Assembly: GCF_000213175.1 (NCBI RefSeq)
Contig: NW_009799102.1
Span: forward strand, 1,471,648-1,535,647
Direction: 5' to 3'
Length of the DNA: 64,000 bases
Source: Neurospora tetrasperma FGSC 2508
Taxonomy: Eukaryota > Ascomycota > Sordariomycetes > Sordariales > Sordariaceae
The notes under the pieces are model-generated. The model did no database searches. It had not been told where the DNA came from and saw only the letters and a program-made list of their open reading frames with translations. A program made the translations under genes and the position numbers. This document shows positions 38,501-50,646 of the stretch, one piece after another; the stretch's first letter is position 1, and every line of letters starts with the position of its first letter.

Positions 38501-39800
38501 CGAAATATATTTTCAATATTCTTCTAATTCTATTAAAATTATACAATATAGTAGATTAATCCCTAATTCTTCGGGCTAATAACTATTTTATATAATAATT
38601 TTATAGTCGATACTATAGCGGTACTCAAATAGGATATTAAAATCCGCCTTACTAAATACCTCTAATTCTTCCAGGCTATAATAGTCGTTTAAGACTTTTT
38701 CCAATACAGCCTACCGTAATTCTTTATTATCTTTCAATAGCGCTCCTATACGGAGTAATTCGATTATACTATCAATTTTATAAAGACTCGTTACCTCGGG
38801 TTTAGCTTTTTAAATTTTAATATAATAGTTAAATATCATCCTATTAATTACTACTAAATCTATAGGGCGTTTCTTTATCTACCCCCATTCTTACTTTAAA
38901 TAGTACTGTCCTCTTTTATTATAGAAAGAGTATAATTAAATCATAGTCGGCTCCCCTTATTTCAGCGGCTTATCCTATCCTTCTTCTTCCTTATCTTATT
39001 ATAATTCCCTTTCTATTCGGTTTAGAACTCTCTCTATCGTATCTAGTAATTGGGAATAGTCAAAGGGCTACTAATAAATCTCCTTCAGCTTCTATTCTAG
39101 CCTCTTATTTTCTGATATTTCCAATAGGTAGTTATCGGCGGGGTATATTTCCGAACCTATTACTCCTTACTAAATTCAATCCTTTTTATATCTTTCTAAT
39201 TTCTAAATCCTTACTAATATTTATTATAATTTTTTCCTCGCTTCAACCCTTTTTCTTACCTCCTATAGGTCTTCCTCAACTATCAATTCCTCTTTTCTAA
39301 CTACATCGTCTTAAAAGCTGGGGTTTTTAATTAGGAGTCCACTTTTGCCCACCTCTATATCTAGGTTCGGGGTAATTAGGAGATCTATTTTAAATATAAA
39401 ATTCCCAATTTTACAATCCAGCAGGACGTTATTCCTAGCCAATTATATACGCCTGAATATTATATTCTTCTTAAAGTTCGATAGAACTACTATCTATCAA
39501 TTTTTAAAAACAATATTATCTATACGCAAGTAGCCTTTCAAAATTTACTTTATTTCATTAGGCTTAGCCTTCTTATATAGAATTACCAATCCGGGTTTGA
39601 AATTCTTACAAAATTCGAAATTAAAGTATTTCTTTAATTTATTTACAAATAATCGGTTGACAATAATATAAGCATCTACTCCTATATCTATTAATATACA
39701 TCTAATTAAAATAAATAATCTATTATTAATTATAATATAATTAATTACGAATAGTTTACCCCCGCCTAAGTAATTCTATGATTTGAAGTCTAAATAAGTC
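35600..39800 (-). pseudogene. gypsy pol remnant: protease, RT, RNase H, integrase
   Basis: The protease site reads CILIDIGVDAYI (IDIG from IDTG, codons at 39680-39691). RT has TYINNILIFS (YIDD box mutated at 38099-38104) and, just after it, TKFLGFIIG. Next come TFLGFCNFY-KFVKEFERL and RPLNALTRKDKAFEW, the connection after RT (about 37870-37740). RNase H shows NYPVYNKELLVVIKGMK (about 37500-37560). Integrase begins with a stretch open at 37051-36830 ending DIIKASYKLLIIVYLGRNKIRKLLSK, which matches the histidine-containing N-terminal block (H residues now Y, I or V). The lower part should hold the integrase core; I did not place its D,D,E residues. Confidence 0.85.
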
Positions 39801-40029
39801 TTTTTATTCCAATCTTTTGTATATTAATTAATATTATTAATTCTAATGGATACTTCCCCTAGGGTAAAGACCTTTTCTAAGGATTTTAATTTTCCGAATC
39901 CGAATCCGTCTCCAATCCTTCTAAAGGTTCGCCTTCCGAATTACAATCTAGGGCCTCCGGTTTATTCATCCTATCCTCCGACTTTTCGGAGGCTAGGGGC
40001 CCCTATATCAAATTAGTAATAGCGTTCAA

Positions 40030-41770
40030 TTTGGCCTCTAAAGTAACTACCTTTATCTTTTCTAAGCAAGATAGGGATTAATAACCGATTTATCTATAAT
40101 AGAAGTACCGATTTTCCGCGCTTATTTTCTTTATCTCTTCGAATGTAGAATATTAATACTTCGGCATTATTAATACTTTAAACAGTTTAATTTTATCTTT
40201 TATACCTAGGTAGAAAGTTTTTTCCTCCTTTGGTTTCTATTTATTTCATTTAACGCTAGGGTCTAAAGATTATAATAAAATACAATAATCTTCGAAGATC
40301 TTATATTCTTTCAAATAGGTAGCTTCCGTAGGTATAGCAAGCTCCTTCAATACCTTCTTTCTTATATCTCGCTTCTACAAATATTGCAAGATTTAATATT
40401 AGCCCGCTAATCGGACGAAGGCAATCTTAAAATCCTAAAATCTTTCTAATAATCGTATTTTAAATCTCTTAAAGTAACAGATTGCTTTCTCCTTAGCTGT
40501 ATAATTATAATAATTATTCTAAAAGTATTCGAATAAATTATTAATAGTATTAATTAATTCTAAGTAATCGCTATTAAAATATAGTAAAATCCCTTCTGCT
40601 ATTTAACTACCCAATCTAATTAGCACCTCTCCTATACGAATTTATTCGTCAACGAAATAGTCGGCATTACTACGTAGCTTATATTATATTTATATTATTT
40701 ATATATCGAAGGAGACCTTATTATTTATATCATTACTAAAGATTATAAGGTTATTAACTTTTAGGGTTCATTTTTCTTTAAGTTTTCGGGGAACCCAAGG
40801 CCCTAAGGGAGTATATCCCTTATTTAATCGCAATAGTAAGGGAATAGGAAATATTAATAATCTTCGGCTATTCCCCCTATTATTTCCTTCTAATTCCGAT
40901 TCGTCGTTAGAAGGTTCCTTATTATTCAGGAGGTTAGCTCTAATTCGCACCCGAAGCGGAGGGGTCCCTAAGGCAGCCTCCTATTGCACATGACGGTTAC
41001 CATCCGCAGTATTTAAAGGGCTAGGGTCTTCCCTTATATTGCATTTATCTAATTCTTTAAACGTAATAATATATTCAACTACTTCTTTATACTTCCATAT
41101 CTCTATAATATAAGGAGGTAGTAAGGTAGTATAAGAGGCAATCGTTATAGTAAATAATTAATTTTATTCTTCCAGGGCGCGAAATTACTTTTCGAACTCT
41201 AGGGGTACCTAGTTGAGAGCGGATCCAGCCTTCGGTCGTTTATTACATAATACCATCTCTTCGGATAACCAACTATTTTCCTAGGAGAATTAATAAGTTT
41301 AATCAGCGAAGTATAGTACCTAAGAATCCAAATGAGCGGTGTCTATATAGGCCTTCTCTAAAATAGAGGGAAAATCATATAGAACGTTATTTACTACTTC
41401 GTTAAGCATTACTCGCCAACGGAACTCCTCCTATATAGCGAAGGGATCTATTTAGTAGGCTTTATAAAAAGCCTATTCATCTATAAATCGATAGATTAAC
41501 CCGGGTTTTCGTAGCTCTCTATTGGACTTAATTAATCGAACTACTAATTTAAATAATAAAATATCCCTATAATCGTCTACCCAATTTTAATTGATAGTAG
41601 TAGTACGGGCGCGTACCTCCTCTACCAAATCATTATAAGTAATTTACTAAAGGGGAAATTTAGTAATATAATAGAGGCGGTGGAGGTAATAACTTCTTAA
41701 TTTTAAAACTAATATAGATTTATTACCGCTTCCCGGCTTACCCTCGGATCCTATTATTATAACTTCGGCC
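40030..41770 (-). pseudogene. gypsy gag remnant with CCHC zinc knuckle
   Basis: A long minus-strand reading frame broken only by RIP-type stops runs from about 41765 down to 40060. It includes a stretch open at 40950-40768 (NLLNNKEPSNDESELEGNN). Near 40110-40065 it reads YFYYR-IGY-SLSC, which becomes C-X2-C-X4-H-X4-C if three TGT or CAT/CAC codons mutated to TAT/TAC. This is the Gag zinc knuckle, placed just upstream of protease as expected. A glycine-rich start (GSEGKPGSG) near 41745 resembles a P-loop but does not fit the consensus. Between here and the 5' LTR (41770-42641) the sequence is decayed and unassigned. Confidence 0.7.
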
Positions 41771-42641
41771 TTTTCTTTAATTAATAATATTTTTTTATTC
41801 TTAATTTTCCGTATCTTGATATTAGGAATATAGTAAAATCAGTCCAGGTCAGGTCCTATAAAGCGTAAACTCTAATCTAAATTAACCCCTCTTTTCGGTA
41901 GGGTAGCTTTGGCGGAGACCCTCTTGAATTTTAGTAAATCGGATTTCTAGAATAATTTGAAAAATATCCTCAGCGATAATAAAGGGAGGGCGAGCAGGGG
42001 TAAAGCAGGCCTAAAGGATAGGGCTATACGCTCCTTTTCTTTACCCTTCAACTATTTATATATATTATAGAATATTATTTACGGATCTATAATACCTTTA
42101 TCCCTTTTAATATATTTAAAGGATTTATCTACCGCTTCAACCCGCGGTAATTAATAGAATCTCGCCCCCGTCCTCGTTAATATAAAGGAGTTTCAATTCT
42201 ACAAATTAACAAAAGCTTCCGGTATTAATACTATATTAAATTAAGTATCGTTATTAAATCTTCCACCCAACTAAATAATGGGGTTTAAGAGTCGGACTAT
42301 AGGATTAAAACCCGCTTTATTGTTATAGGTTTAGTCGAATAAATACGCCTCTTATTTGTAATATAATGTAGAGCTCGTAATAAAACTAAAACTTAAACTC
42401 AAGCTTAGGTAGTCTCCGGTTTCAAATATTGTATAACTAACTCAATCTAGAAATTAAGAGGTTCTAAGGAGGGAATTTACTTACGTCGTCAAAACGTCTA
42501 TTGTAAGGCTTAATAACCCTTCTCGATAAGTAATTACAATTAACTATAATTTAATCAAATGAAATTAAGCACTTAGTACGATCCTAACGGAAAGAAATAT
42601 TTAACGCCGTCCCCGGTTAATAGAAATAATACTTAATATTA

Positions 42642-42921
42642 TGTGAAAGCGTAATCCTACAAATAATACAACAACAAGACTAGAAGCTACAAATCAAAGT
42701 AATATTAAGTATAAAGAAGGAAGGGGAAGGTAAATGAACGAAGGCATTCGGAATTAAATATATAAGTTAGGATTCTACCGTCGGTCGCCGCCTTCCCAAT
42801 CTAGGTAGCTATCGATAAGAACATAAGCCTCATTCCATCCGATGTACTATGGTGCTGGGAACCTAGCACTCTATTGCCCAGTGGCCAGTGCTCTAGGAAC
42901 CTGTCTAGCTATGCTATAACA
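42642..42921 (-). repeat. 5' LTR (280 bp)
   Basis: The less altered copy at its ends: it keeps TGTGAAAGCG at one end and GCTATGCTATAACA at the other. Confidence 0.93.
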
Positions 42922-42926
42922 AAGAC
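42922..42926 (+). repeat. Target-site duplication AAGAC (right)
   Basis: Exact copy of 34758-34762. Confidence 0.9.
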
Positions 42927-43988
42927 TATAAATAAGGTTAAAGAATAATAGAAAAAGTTACTAAATAGTAAGGAGAAGGTCTATTAGAATATATATTAGG
43001 ATAATTATAAGAAGAAGCGAAAAGAGGAGGGTTATATACTAATTAATAAATGTAATATTCTTAATATTATTATTTAACCAAAGGGGGATACATTATATAA
43101 AATCAATGTATATAGTATATTAATACCTAATTACTATAAGAAGGTATAGGAAAATAGGCTCCATATACTAGCATCTAATTATTTAATTAATATTAATCTA
43201 GACTCTAATAACTTAGTTAAAACTAATTTGGGTAATAATCCCTCTACTATTTAACCCCTAGAACCCTTATTCTCTCCTTTCCGCTTACCTTAACCCGCTA
43301 TTAAAATTGGCTCTCAAGTAGCCGCGTATATTAATATACAGATTATCAACTCTATAGACGAACTCATCCCTAAGTCTACTACTAACGTTATTCGTTATTT
43401 TAATATATAGACAATCAACGCTATATTTAAAGACGAGAGTACTCTTTTTAATAATAAAAATAATAGTATTATAAACGAAATATATAATAGTAATAAAGGG
43501 GATAATAAGGAGGAGGAGGATAATTTGCTACTATACCTACTAATTAACCGCCGTCTCTTTATACTACTACCCTCTACCTCCAAACTACTCGTACGAATTA
43601 GGCTATTAATTAAATTAAAACTAGCTCTTTTAAATCTATTAAAACTATAATCTATCAAATTAATACTATATTGGGGGGTTATAAAGTACGTCGAAAGTAC
43701 TATAAAATCTTAAATATAGGTAAGAAAGCAAATTATACATATTAAGACTATACTAGTAAGGTAGGAGGTAATAGTAAAGGAGGTACCGCCCGTACCCAAA
43801 TTAGCGCTAATACTAGTACCAGCGCTAGAAAAAGATAAAGAATAACTGCAACCTATTAATCTATTTACTTACTACCTAATTGAGCAATATACTAGATTTC
43901 TAACGGCTTCTTACAACGTTGTGTTGATGTGTAATGTGGTAGTTTAGTATGTGGATGGAACAGATTGCTAGTAAAATTCTATGTGGAG
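42927..43988 (+). pseudogene. Displaced 3' part of the pogo-like transposase and unassigned element DNA
   Basis: Immediately after the AAGAC duplication the transposase frame resumes with a Lys/Glu-rich stretch (to about 43025), as in the C-termini of fungal pogo transposases. The following ~0.9 kb is AT-rich with open patches on both strands (for example 43395-43658 minus) that I cannot assign. It may be the element's 3' untranslated region or another decayed insertion. Confidence 0.5.
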
Positions 43989-44079
43989 TGTTCCAGATTA
44001 AAACCGTGTCCCAATTTTTTGCTACCCCCTACTTAACGAGTAGGGGGGTTAAAAGCCTTGGCGCCCAGAACCCCCCAAG
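43989..44079 (-). repeat. Right terminal inverted repeat (91 bp)
   Basis: Mirror copy of the left repeat, ending ...CCCAGAACCCCCCAAG, followed by TA at 44080-44081. Confidence 0.93.
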
Positions 44080-44081
44080 TA

Positions 44082-47000
44082 CTCAGGGCACAAATATCCA
44101 AATGGCGCTAGGTGAAATTGGGTTGTACGCTACTTTTAGCCCGTGAGCCGATTGCCCCTTGTCTCGTACCTAAGGTGGAAGCTTTAAAAGAGACCCATTC
44201 TGAACCCCCGACTCCCGCCGCCGCCGCCGTCGTCACCTTCTTCCAAAGTCCAGACGTCTGACTGACTACTATTTTAAGAGAAAGCACAGGCACTAAAGTG
44301 TAGCAAACGGTAATTTCCACACAGACATTGGCATTAGAGACATTCTCCTCTCTCGGCCCGCTCCTGACGGATGACGGACGACCTGGCTGCTACCTATCTA
44401 CACAGACTACACTAGCTAGAGAACAAGAGGACGAGTACTTAGTGTACAGCGAGCGTCAGGGTCCTCCGCTTTACGAATCATGATCAACCACGGGCAAAAC
44501 CAGCAATAAGCTTGTCGATCGCTGCAGGTCCGAGAACAGGTAACTTGAGACTGTCTGGTTGCGTAGATGAGCATGGCAACCGAACTCGGCGAGGATAAAC
44601 GAGGGGAGCTCGTCGATCGATCAGTCGCTTCAGTTGTTGTCCCATCTTCCATCTCCGGCTCCTGGACTTGTCCATCAGTCATCTCTTTCGTTGCTCCTGC
44701 CTCTGTTGGAGAAAATAGATGGATCAGAGGAAGGTGCCCGCATGCCAACCTCCCTCCCTACCTAGGAACCGACGGCTCGACACTTGCACTGCAGCTGAGG
44801 TTGGCTGGTCCTGAGAAGCAAGAGTCCAGATACGGAATCTCCGTTCCTGGGCCCTGGTTCCATCAGGCCCGAATCGTGCCTCAAAGCGTGCCTGAATCGG
44901 GCGATGGCAGGTGGAATGGATGCCATTTTTGATTACAGTTCACCACTCACGCAGGTGACAATGTCGTGCCTGTGCTATGCCTGCCTCAAATGATGATGAT
45001 GATCCGTCTCCACATCTGGAGCACGCGTCGATACCTACTGCCGTGCAAGGTAGGACCAAAGGGCCAAAGAACCCGATTCCTGACCTCAACCAAGTGACCC
45101 AACTCTGTCCGCCACATGGCACCCAGAATGACGCCCGAACCTGTCGTGCCTCTCTGCAAGTCACGTCGCTTTCGAATGCTCATGGCCACTCGATGGGTTC
45201 AACACCACAGAAATGTAACCCCCCAGAAGTTTTGGAGGGATGATGCCTCATCGAGACAAAGCCTGGAACGGCCGCCGCCCCAACGCCGCTTCCTCGTCGG
45301 TCTCGAGAATTCGGAACCTCAAATACTTAGTCGCAAACTATCGACGAGAGGCTTTCTCTCCTCCGAAAATGGATCGGATGGATCCATCCTCTGTTGATGT
45401 TCTCCGCCATCTCCAAATGAACGACCCTCAACCTGCCCCCCCTCCCCCCCCCCCCTTTCCTGTTCCTTTTGGGAAAGGCTTGGCCGCCAGCCCGGTCATG
45501 AGAGAGTGAGTCCCTTGAGAGGCAGTCAGGGGTTGTCCTGTTTGGTGGGTAACCAGACCCAGAGCAGGACCAGTCATGATGCAGGGGCTCGATTGAGCCT
45601 CTCTCTCTGTCCCGTCTCTTTATCTGGCCGGTCAACCTTCTTGTGTTCCGATCGGTGTCTTCGAAGCAAATTGCTGACAGGATGACATCTCTCTCGTCCA
45701 TACAACACACAAGCTGGCATCGAACAATTATTACCCACACCAGCAGCAAGCCAGGTGTGCATGGTAAACCAGCCATGTACTGTATGGGAATTCATGGTAC
45801 ATGATCGCAGCCCAACAGCATCAGTTCGTTCGGTTCGGCCATGGCTGCCGATAGCCATTCCATGAAACGCCCGCCGGGTCCTCAGGCAAACTTCTTCTAC
45901 TACCCGTCGGGCTTCCCAGCCCTTTTCCAGAGGCTATAATCGGAGACTCGGCGGCACGTCCACTGTAACATCTAAACATCTAGCCGAAAAGGCCGTGTCG
46001 CAGATTGAAGACCTGTCATGTCTGTGCTACCATTCTAGCTGCTGATTGCCTTCCACACATAGATACATGGAAGCCCACGAGAGAGAAACAAGACTTTTTC
46101 CAGCTTCCACAATACAGGCCACACATGCAGCCGAAGTAGATGCTGTATGGAGGCTTGCGGAATTGCACAGGTCTTCGCCCAAAGCCCAAAGGCTTTTGTC
46201 TACTTCGCTCAAGAGCAATACCAAGACAATCGGATGCAACCTTGATATTTTCTGAAGTTTGTCGACCGGCAACCGGAGTACACTAGGCTGCCCACCAAGG
46301 TGGTTGAGGCTCGTGATGTTCTGCTTTGTGGGGATGGAAAATGGATATATCTTGGCCCCATGTAAGTTCAGGAACAGCCGTATCGGCTGAAGAAACCTGG
46401 TCGCCGTCCACCATCTACTGAGATGGACCCCGTCTTTTCAGATCACTCTCAAAGTGCAGTACATTGACCCTCGTCAAGGGCAAGCATCGAGATCTATCGG
46501 TCCGCTTGACTCGCCAAACCAAACAATTCCTCTCCCTTCTAGATTACGTCTCTCAGGAACACACGTATCCCGGACCGCAGTTACTTCACACTGTACTTGA
46601 GAACAACGGCAAGGCACAAAGCAGGCACAGATGATGTTATGTACCTGGAAGATTGCCGACCGATACATGATCATCGAACTCCTGAGGCGTACACATCAGA
46701 GCAAACACAGATCTCTCAACTGCGTATACCATCCCATCATTCTCAACGGTTCTTCATTCAGTCAGCTTCCGTGACTAACTAGCACAACTACTTCTCTTCG
46801 GCACCACCACAGTACCAAGGCTTGCTTCCTTACCCTGGCTGCTCCCGTATCACAAAACCCCCCTCACCGGTTACCCCAGCCAGGACCCCTTAACCGTTAA
46901 ACGTTTTTACTCGGGAACAACGGGCGGAAGAGAAAGAAGGGCGAAACCAAAAAATGTTACGATACACAAGAAGGTCTTGGAGCAGAAGAAAAGGTACTGC

Positions 47001-49210
47001 ATCCTTTTTTTTCCTGCTTAACGTCGGTACAGGAGAAGTACTTTCTGTAAGTGGGCACAAAAACATGTTTTCTCCAAGCAACAACAACAACAGTTGTGCT
47101 ATCATTGCCTCTTGTGAGCCCTACAGTAGCAGCATAATATAAAAGCAGAAAAAAGAACGGAAAACACCAAAGAATATTTCAACATCAAAGCCCATCATTA
47201 TCATCATCGCTATCATCATCATTACTGTCATGCTTTGGGAACGAATACTCTGCATATGGGGGAAAAGGCGACAAAGTACATTACACACATAAAAGTAAAT
47301 ATAGCATAAATAAGCAAGCTTAAGATCGACATCCTATAATGTTGTCTCATCACATACAAAACAAATTGATAATACATACCCGTCGGCGGGTCCGAGCTCA
47401 CCCTCATCTTGGTTCGTGTGTCCGTTACTCTGTGTGTCCTTTCGAAGACGGGATGAAAAAAATAAATCAATAATTTGATTTTTCAGAAACCATGATCAGC
47501 TAAAGTCAGTAGAGGCGGAAACCAGTTGTCTTTTATTCATGTTTGTTCATGCCAGTCATCTACCCATCATTTAGACATTACACTATAACAACATCAAGCA
47601 TCTATGACCCCCGCCCTCTTACCACCTTCATAATCAAGTCTCGAAAAACGAAAAATCTCGTTTAGAGCTTGATGGCTGGGAATGAAAGATAACATAAACC
47701 CCAGCAACATGACAGAGTCTAGAACTAGAAATTTCAGGGTCTCAGGGTCTCAGGGTCTCCCCTCCCGGTGTCTCTCTTCTTCACCGCAAGATCACAAAAT
47801 CACTTCACCTTACAGGCTTACACCTTTCATGTCATGTCATGTCATGTACCAGATAAGTCGTCGTACCCGTCGGGCTAATAATACGGACATTATTCCCATT
47901 GACCCCCCCTTCCTCACACCCCTTTTTGTTGTTATCCCATGCAGCAAGGGAGTGAGCATTCTTACGTTGGCATTGACGTGAGGTTCTATCAAGTTTAAGG
48001 CTATACACGGCCCCCTTGCCTTATTCCATCATTGCAATTCCAGATATGTTTTCAAGCATAAAACGAACTATATCGGAAGAAAGATAGGCAAATATAGAAA
48101 AAGCTGAGGCTGATGCTACTGAGCGGGCATGGCTGGCTTTGACACTTCATGTTTGCCCACTGACAGGGGGGGGGGGGGGTTCTGCTTCGTATCTTGCATC
48201 AGCCAGACTTGATACATTTTTTTCCCTCAAGCCTCTGAAATCTTCGGAGTCAAAAGGCACTTTACCTCGCGGCCTACTTAGCTCGGCTGTTTCGTATGTA
48301 AGTAGTTGCGTTGGCGACATTCAGAGAAACAAAAGCGGTCAAAAAGTGCAAGTACACAATAACTCAACAATACACTTTTCTTACATGCGTAAATGTCATT
48401 GTTTATGTACCCAGAACGCAAGGAGAGATGTGTGATTGGCGAACATACGATAATTTGTGTGGTTTGACTTGATTTGACCAGGTAGACCTTCTCGAACATA
48501 AGCGCGCGTTGGTTTCAAGTTGAGAATCCCGCCCCTGGAGCCCTGGAATGCAAGACCCCGACGAAAAGGCAGAGCTCGTTGTTTCGTATCTGATTCTTCT
48601 CCGTTGCATAGTCATGATTTCTTGACGTGTAATTGGAATGGAATGTGAGAAGTGGAACTGTATCCCGAGTAGATGCATCTTGCGACGAGGAAACTAGGTG
48701 ATCTTCTGGTGTTAGAGGTAAGAAATGGTGTTTGGCGTCTGTGAAAAAGACAACTTTGTGGACGTGGTCTCTAGAAGGATTGGAATTTTACATAATCAAA
48801 GTGTTTGACATAGAATGACGACGGCAGAAAGTAACCAGAGACACACAAACTCTTCACCTGTTCACCGTGAGAGAGATAGATAATACACTCTGTCGATAGC
48901 ACCTACAGGCCATTTACTGACGCTATGGGTTAGTAGCACACTTCCCGTCGTAAGTAATAAAACCACCAACGCTAGAACAGACGTAAACAGGCAATCTGCA
49001 TAGCACTCATCATCAGTCTTTTCGCCTTCCCCTCTACAGCAGCAACCTATTCATGGTGGGACAAGAAAGGATCTGTAATCGATGCAAATCACTCGACGGG
49101 AAAGGCTAGCAGTAGTCTCTACACTATATCTCAAACACCACACCCACCACACCATCATCCCGCGGTCTGTCTCACTCACTCAGCCAGCCAGCCAACTGCC
49201 GCTATCACTA
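44082..49210. other. 5.1-kb region without a recognisable gene
   Basis: Composition is normal (not RIP-mutated), but no open frame here resembles a conserved protein or has convincing splice-joined extensions. Low-complexity pieces include a poly-C stretch near 45438-45460, a GGGTCTCA tandem (about 47736-47760), CATGT tandem units (about 47829-47848), ATC-rich DNA (47195-47228) and G14 (48166-48179). It could be promoter, long untranslated region or noncoding RNA; I see no tRNA. Confidence 0.6.
48166..48179. repeat. Poly(G) tract, G14
   Basis: Fourteen consecutive G on the plus strand. Confidence 0.9.
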
Positions 49211-50646
49211 TCATCGAGGCTTGACATGCTTAGTGCCCAGTTTCAGCGTTAACAACGACCCCCTATTACCCATCTCCGTCCTCCACGCCAGCGCCATGAC
49301 TCCAAAATCTATTCTTCCATTCTTCTCTTCGACCTCAACCGCCTTTCCTTCTTCCCCTTGTTCATCTCCGTCTCCTTCTCCTCCACCCTTCTCCTCGATA
49401 ATGAAGCACAGCTGCTCCGACTCCCCCGGTTGCAAAAATGGTCGTCTAGGAGGACCTTGACTTTGATCTTGACTTTGCTGAGATATCCCTTCCCCGGTCA
49501 TTGTTGATTCTCCCTGACCTACCCCTACCCCTATCCCTGCCCAATTACAATCCCTCCACTTCAGCCCCCTCTGTACCTCTGCTAGCTCGGCCTTCTCTAG
49601 AAGTATCGCATCTTCGGAGCAATTTTCCAGCTGTGCTTCCAGCACCCATCTCCTCCTCCTCTTTCCATTCCCCGCTTTAACAGGCGGCAAAGAAGGCAAA
49701 GGACCGGCTTTCGTTCTCACAATCAGTGACGGCTTGCAGATGAACTGGTACATCTTCCGAAACGCCCTTGTGCGCCCGCTGGTCTCGGTAGCCTCGTAGT
49801 ACGATACCGTGACGCCCAGGACGTGGGTTCCTTCCTCTTTGAGACCGAAGTTGAGGATCTTTTGGAGAGTGGTGCTGGGTGGAAGGAGGTCGAGGGTTGC
49901 TACTGTTTCTGTTTCTGTGTTTGCCTCTGTTGCGTTATTACTGTCTTCGCTCCCGCTGCCGTTACTGCCGGTGGTGACGTTGTCGTTGTCCGCGTTCGCT
50001 GCTGATGACCCTGACCCGGCGTTATCATCTCCTGCCGTATCACCCAGAACTAGTTTCGTCGTTTGCCCTGAAGGGGCCTGCATCTCGGCTTCGATCTTGA
50101 CGTCGCGGATCGTCTTCTTCACGCTGGTGCCGCCCTCTCCGATTGGCGGAGCATTGTGGTTTGCGCATAGGGTGCAGCTGAACGTCTCGCCTACGTAGGC
50201 AGACCCGAACGAGGGTGGGAGGTTGACAATGGGAGAGAGGATGAAGGGCTCGGTGTTGTAGTATCCATCTCTTGTCCTTTCGCCACCTGCGCTTTCAGCT
50301 TCGTGGGCATCTTCTCCATGCTTCTTGATCGGACCGAGCGGGCTATACGCGAGCGATGCTGGTAAGGGTGGTAAATGGCGTTGTGGAAGGGCTGCGGGCA
50401 AGGTGCCGCCAATGGGAGAGGTCAAGGACGGCGGAATCACTGGAGGATGAAGTGGGAATTGCGGCACCAGCGAGGGTCGGGATAATCTTCAAGTTGAAGA
50501 TTGGATGGATTAGCTACTCGAATTGAAGAGATGTAGGAATGATGCGACGGTATCAGATCGTCGGGCGACTAAACCTACCTCAACACCTTGAGCGACACTG
50601 AATGCGGCTCCTTGACCTCATGCGAAGGAAATCGTTGGTGATTCAT
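49211..50646 (-). CDS. TRAPPC13-like TRAPP subunit (DUF974 family)
   Basis: Exons 50646-50579 and 50486-49211 on the minus strand give 447 aa. TRAPPC13 is a subunit of the TRAPPIII tethering complex, which acts on Rab1-type GTPases in ER-Golgi traffic and autophagy. The first exon encodes MNHQRFPSHEVKEPHSVSLKVLR and joins, through a 92-bp intron, to LSRPSLVPQFPLHPP, the conserved N-terminal block (VLRLSRPSL). Without this exon the frame would start only at a GTG. Further family blocks are LSPIVNLPPSFGSAYVGETFSCTLCANH, a KIEAEMQAPSG-type beta strand, GLKEEGTHVLGVTVSYYE and FRKMYQFICKPSLIVRTKA. A low-complexity Asn/Asp/Gly/Ser insert (about 165-215) and a Glu/Gly-rich insert near the C-terminus are lineage additions. 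Confidence 0.88.

Larger units (their letters stand above)
34763..42921 (-). mobile_element. Complete but RIP-mutated Ty3/gypsy retrotransposon, nested in the DNA element
   Basis: The 8159-bp element has two 280-bp LTRs, TG...CA ends (the left one mutated to TA) and the 5-bp duplication AAGAC. On the minus strand the order is 5' LTR (42921-42642), gag, protease, reverse transcriptase, RNase H, integrase, polypurine tract (CCCCCCCTTTT on the plus strand at 35046-35056) and 3' LTR (35042-34763). Insertion was into the transposase reading frame of the surrounding pogo-like element, so it is the younger of the two. Both LTR copies and all coding parts carry transition mutations. Confidence 0.93.
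32585..44081 (+). mobile_element. pogo/Fot1-like TIR DNA transposon, split by a nested gypsy element
   Basis: Near-perfect 91-bp inverted repeats (32587-32677 and 43989-44079) are flanked on both sides by TA (32585-32586 and 44080-44081), the target duplication of the Tc1/mariner-pogo superfamily. Inside the left repeat, a decayed plus-strand transposase with a Tc5/CENP-B-type DNA-binding domain and a DDE domain can be read. Subtracting the nested retrotransposon and its 5-bp duplication leaves about 3.3 kb, longer than the usual 1.8-2.2 kb Fot1 element. The interior is strongly RIP-mutated, while the terminal repeats and the sequence just inside them are much less so. Confidence 0.88.

Noticed and set aside
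41735-41760. Walker A P-loop in the nested gypsy element
   Set aside because: The GSEGKPGSGNKS stretch has the wrong spacing for GxxxxGK[ST], and single RIP-type changes do not restore it.
45327-45776. 149-aa minus-strand frame in the gene desert as a novel gene
   Set aside because: No ATG context or splice support, Gly/Arg low complexity from a poly-C tract, and no resemblance to a known family.
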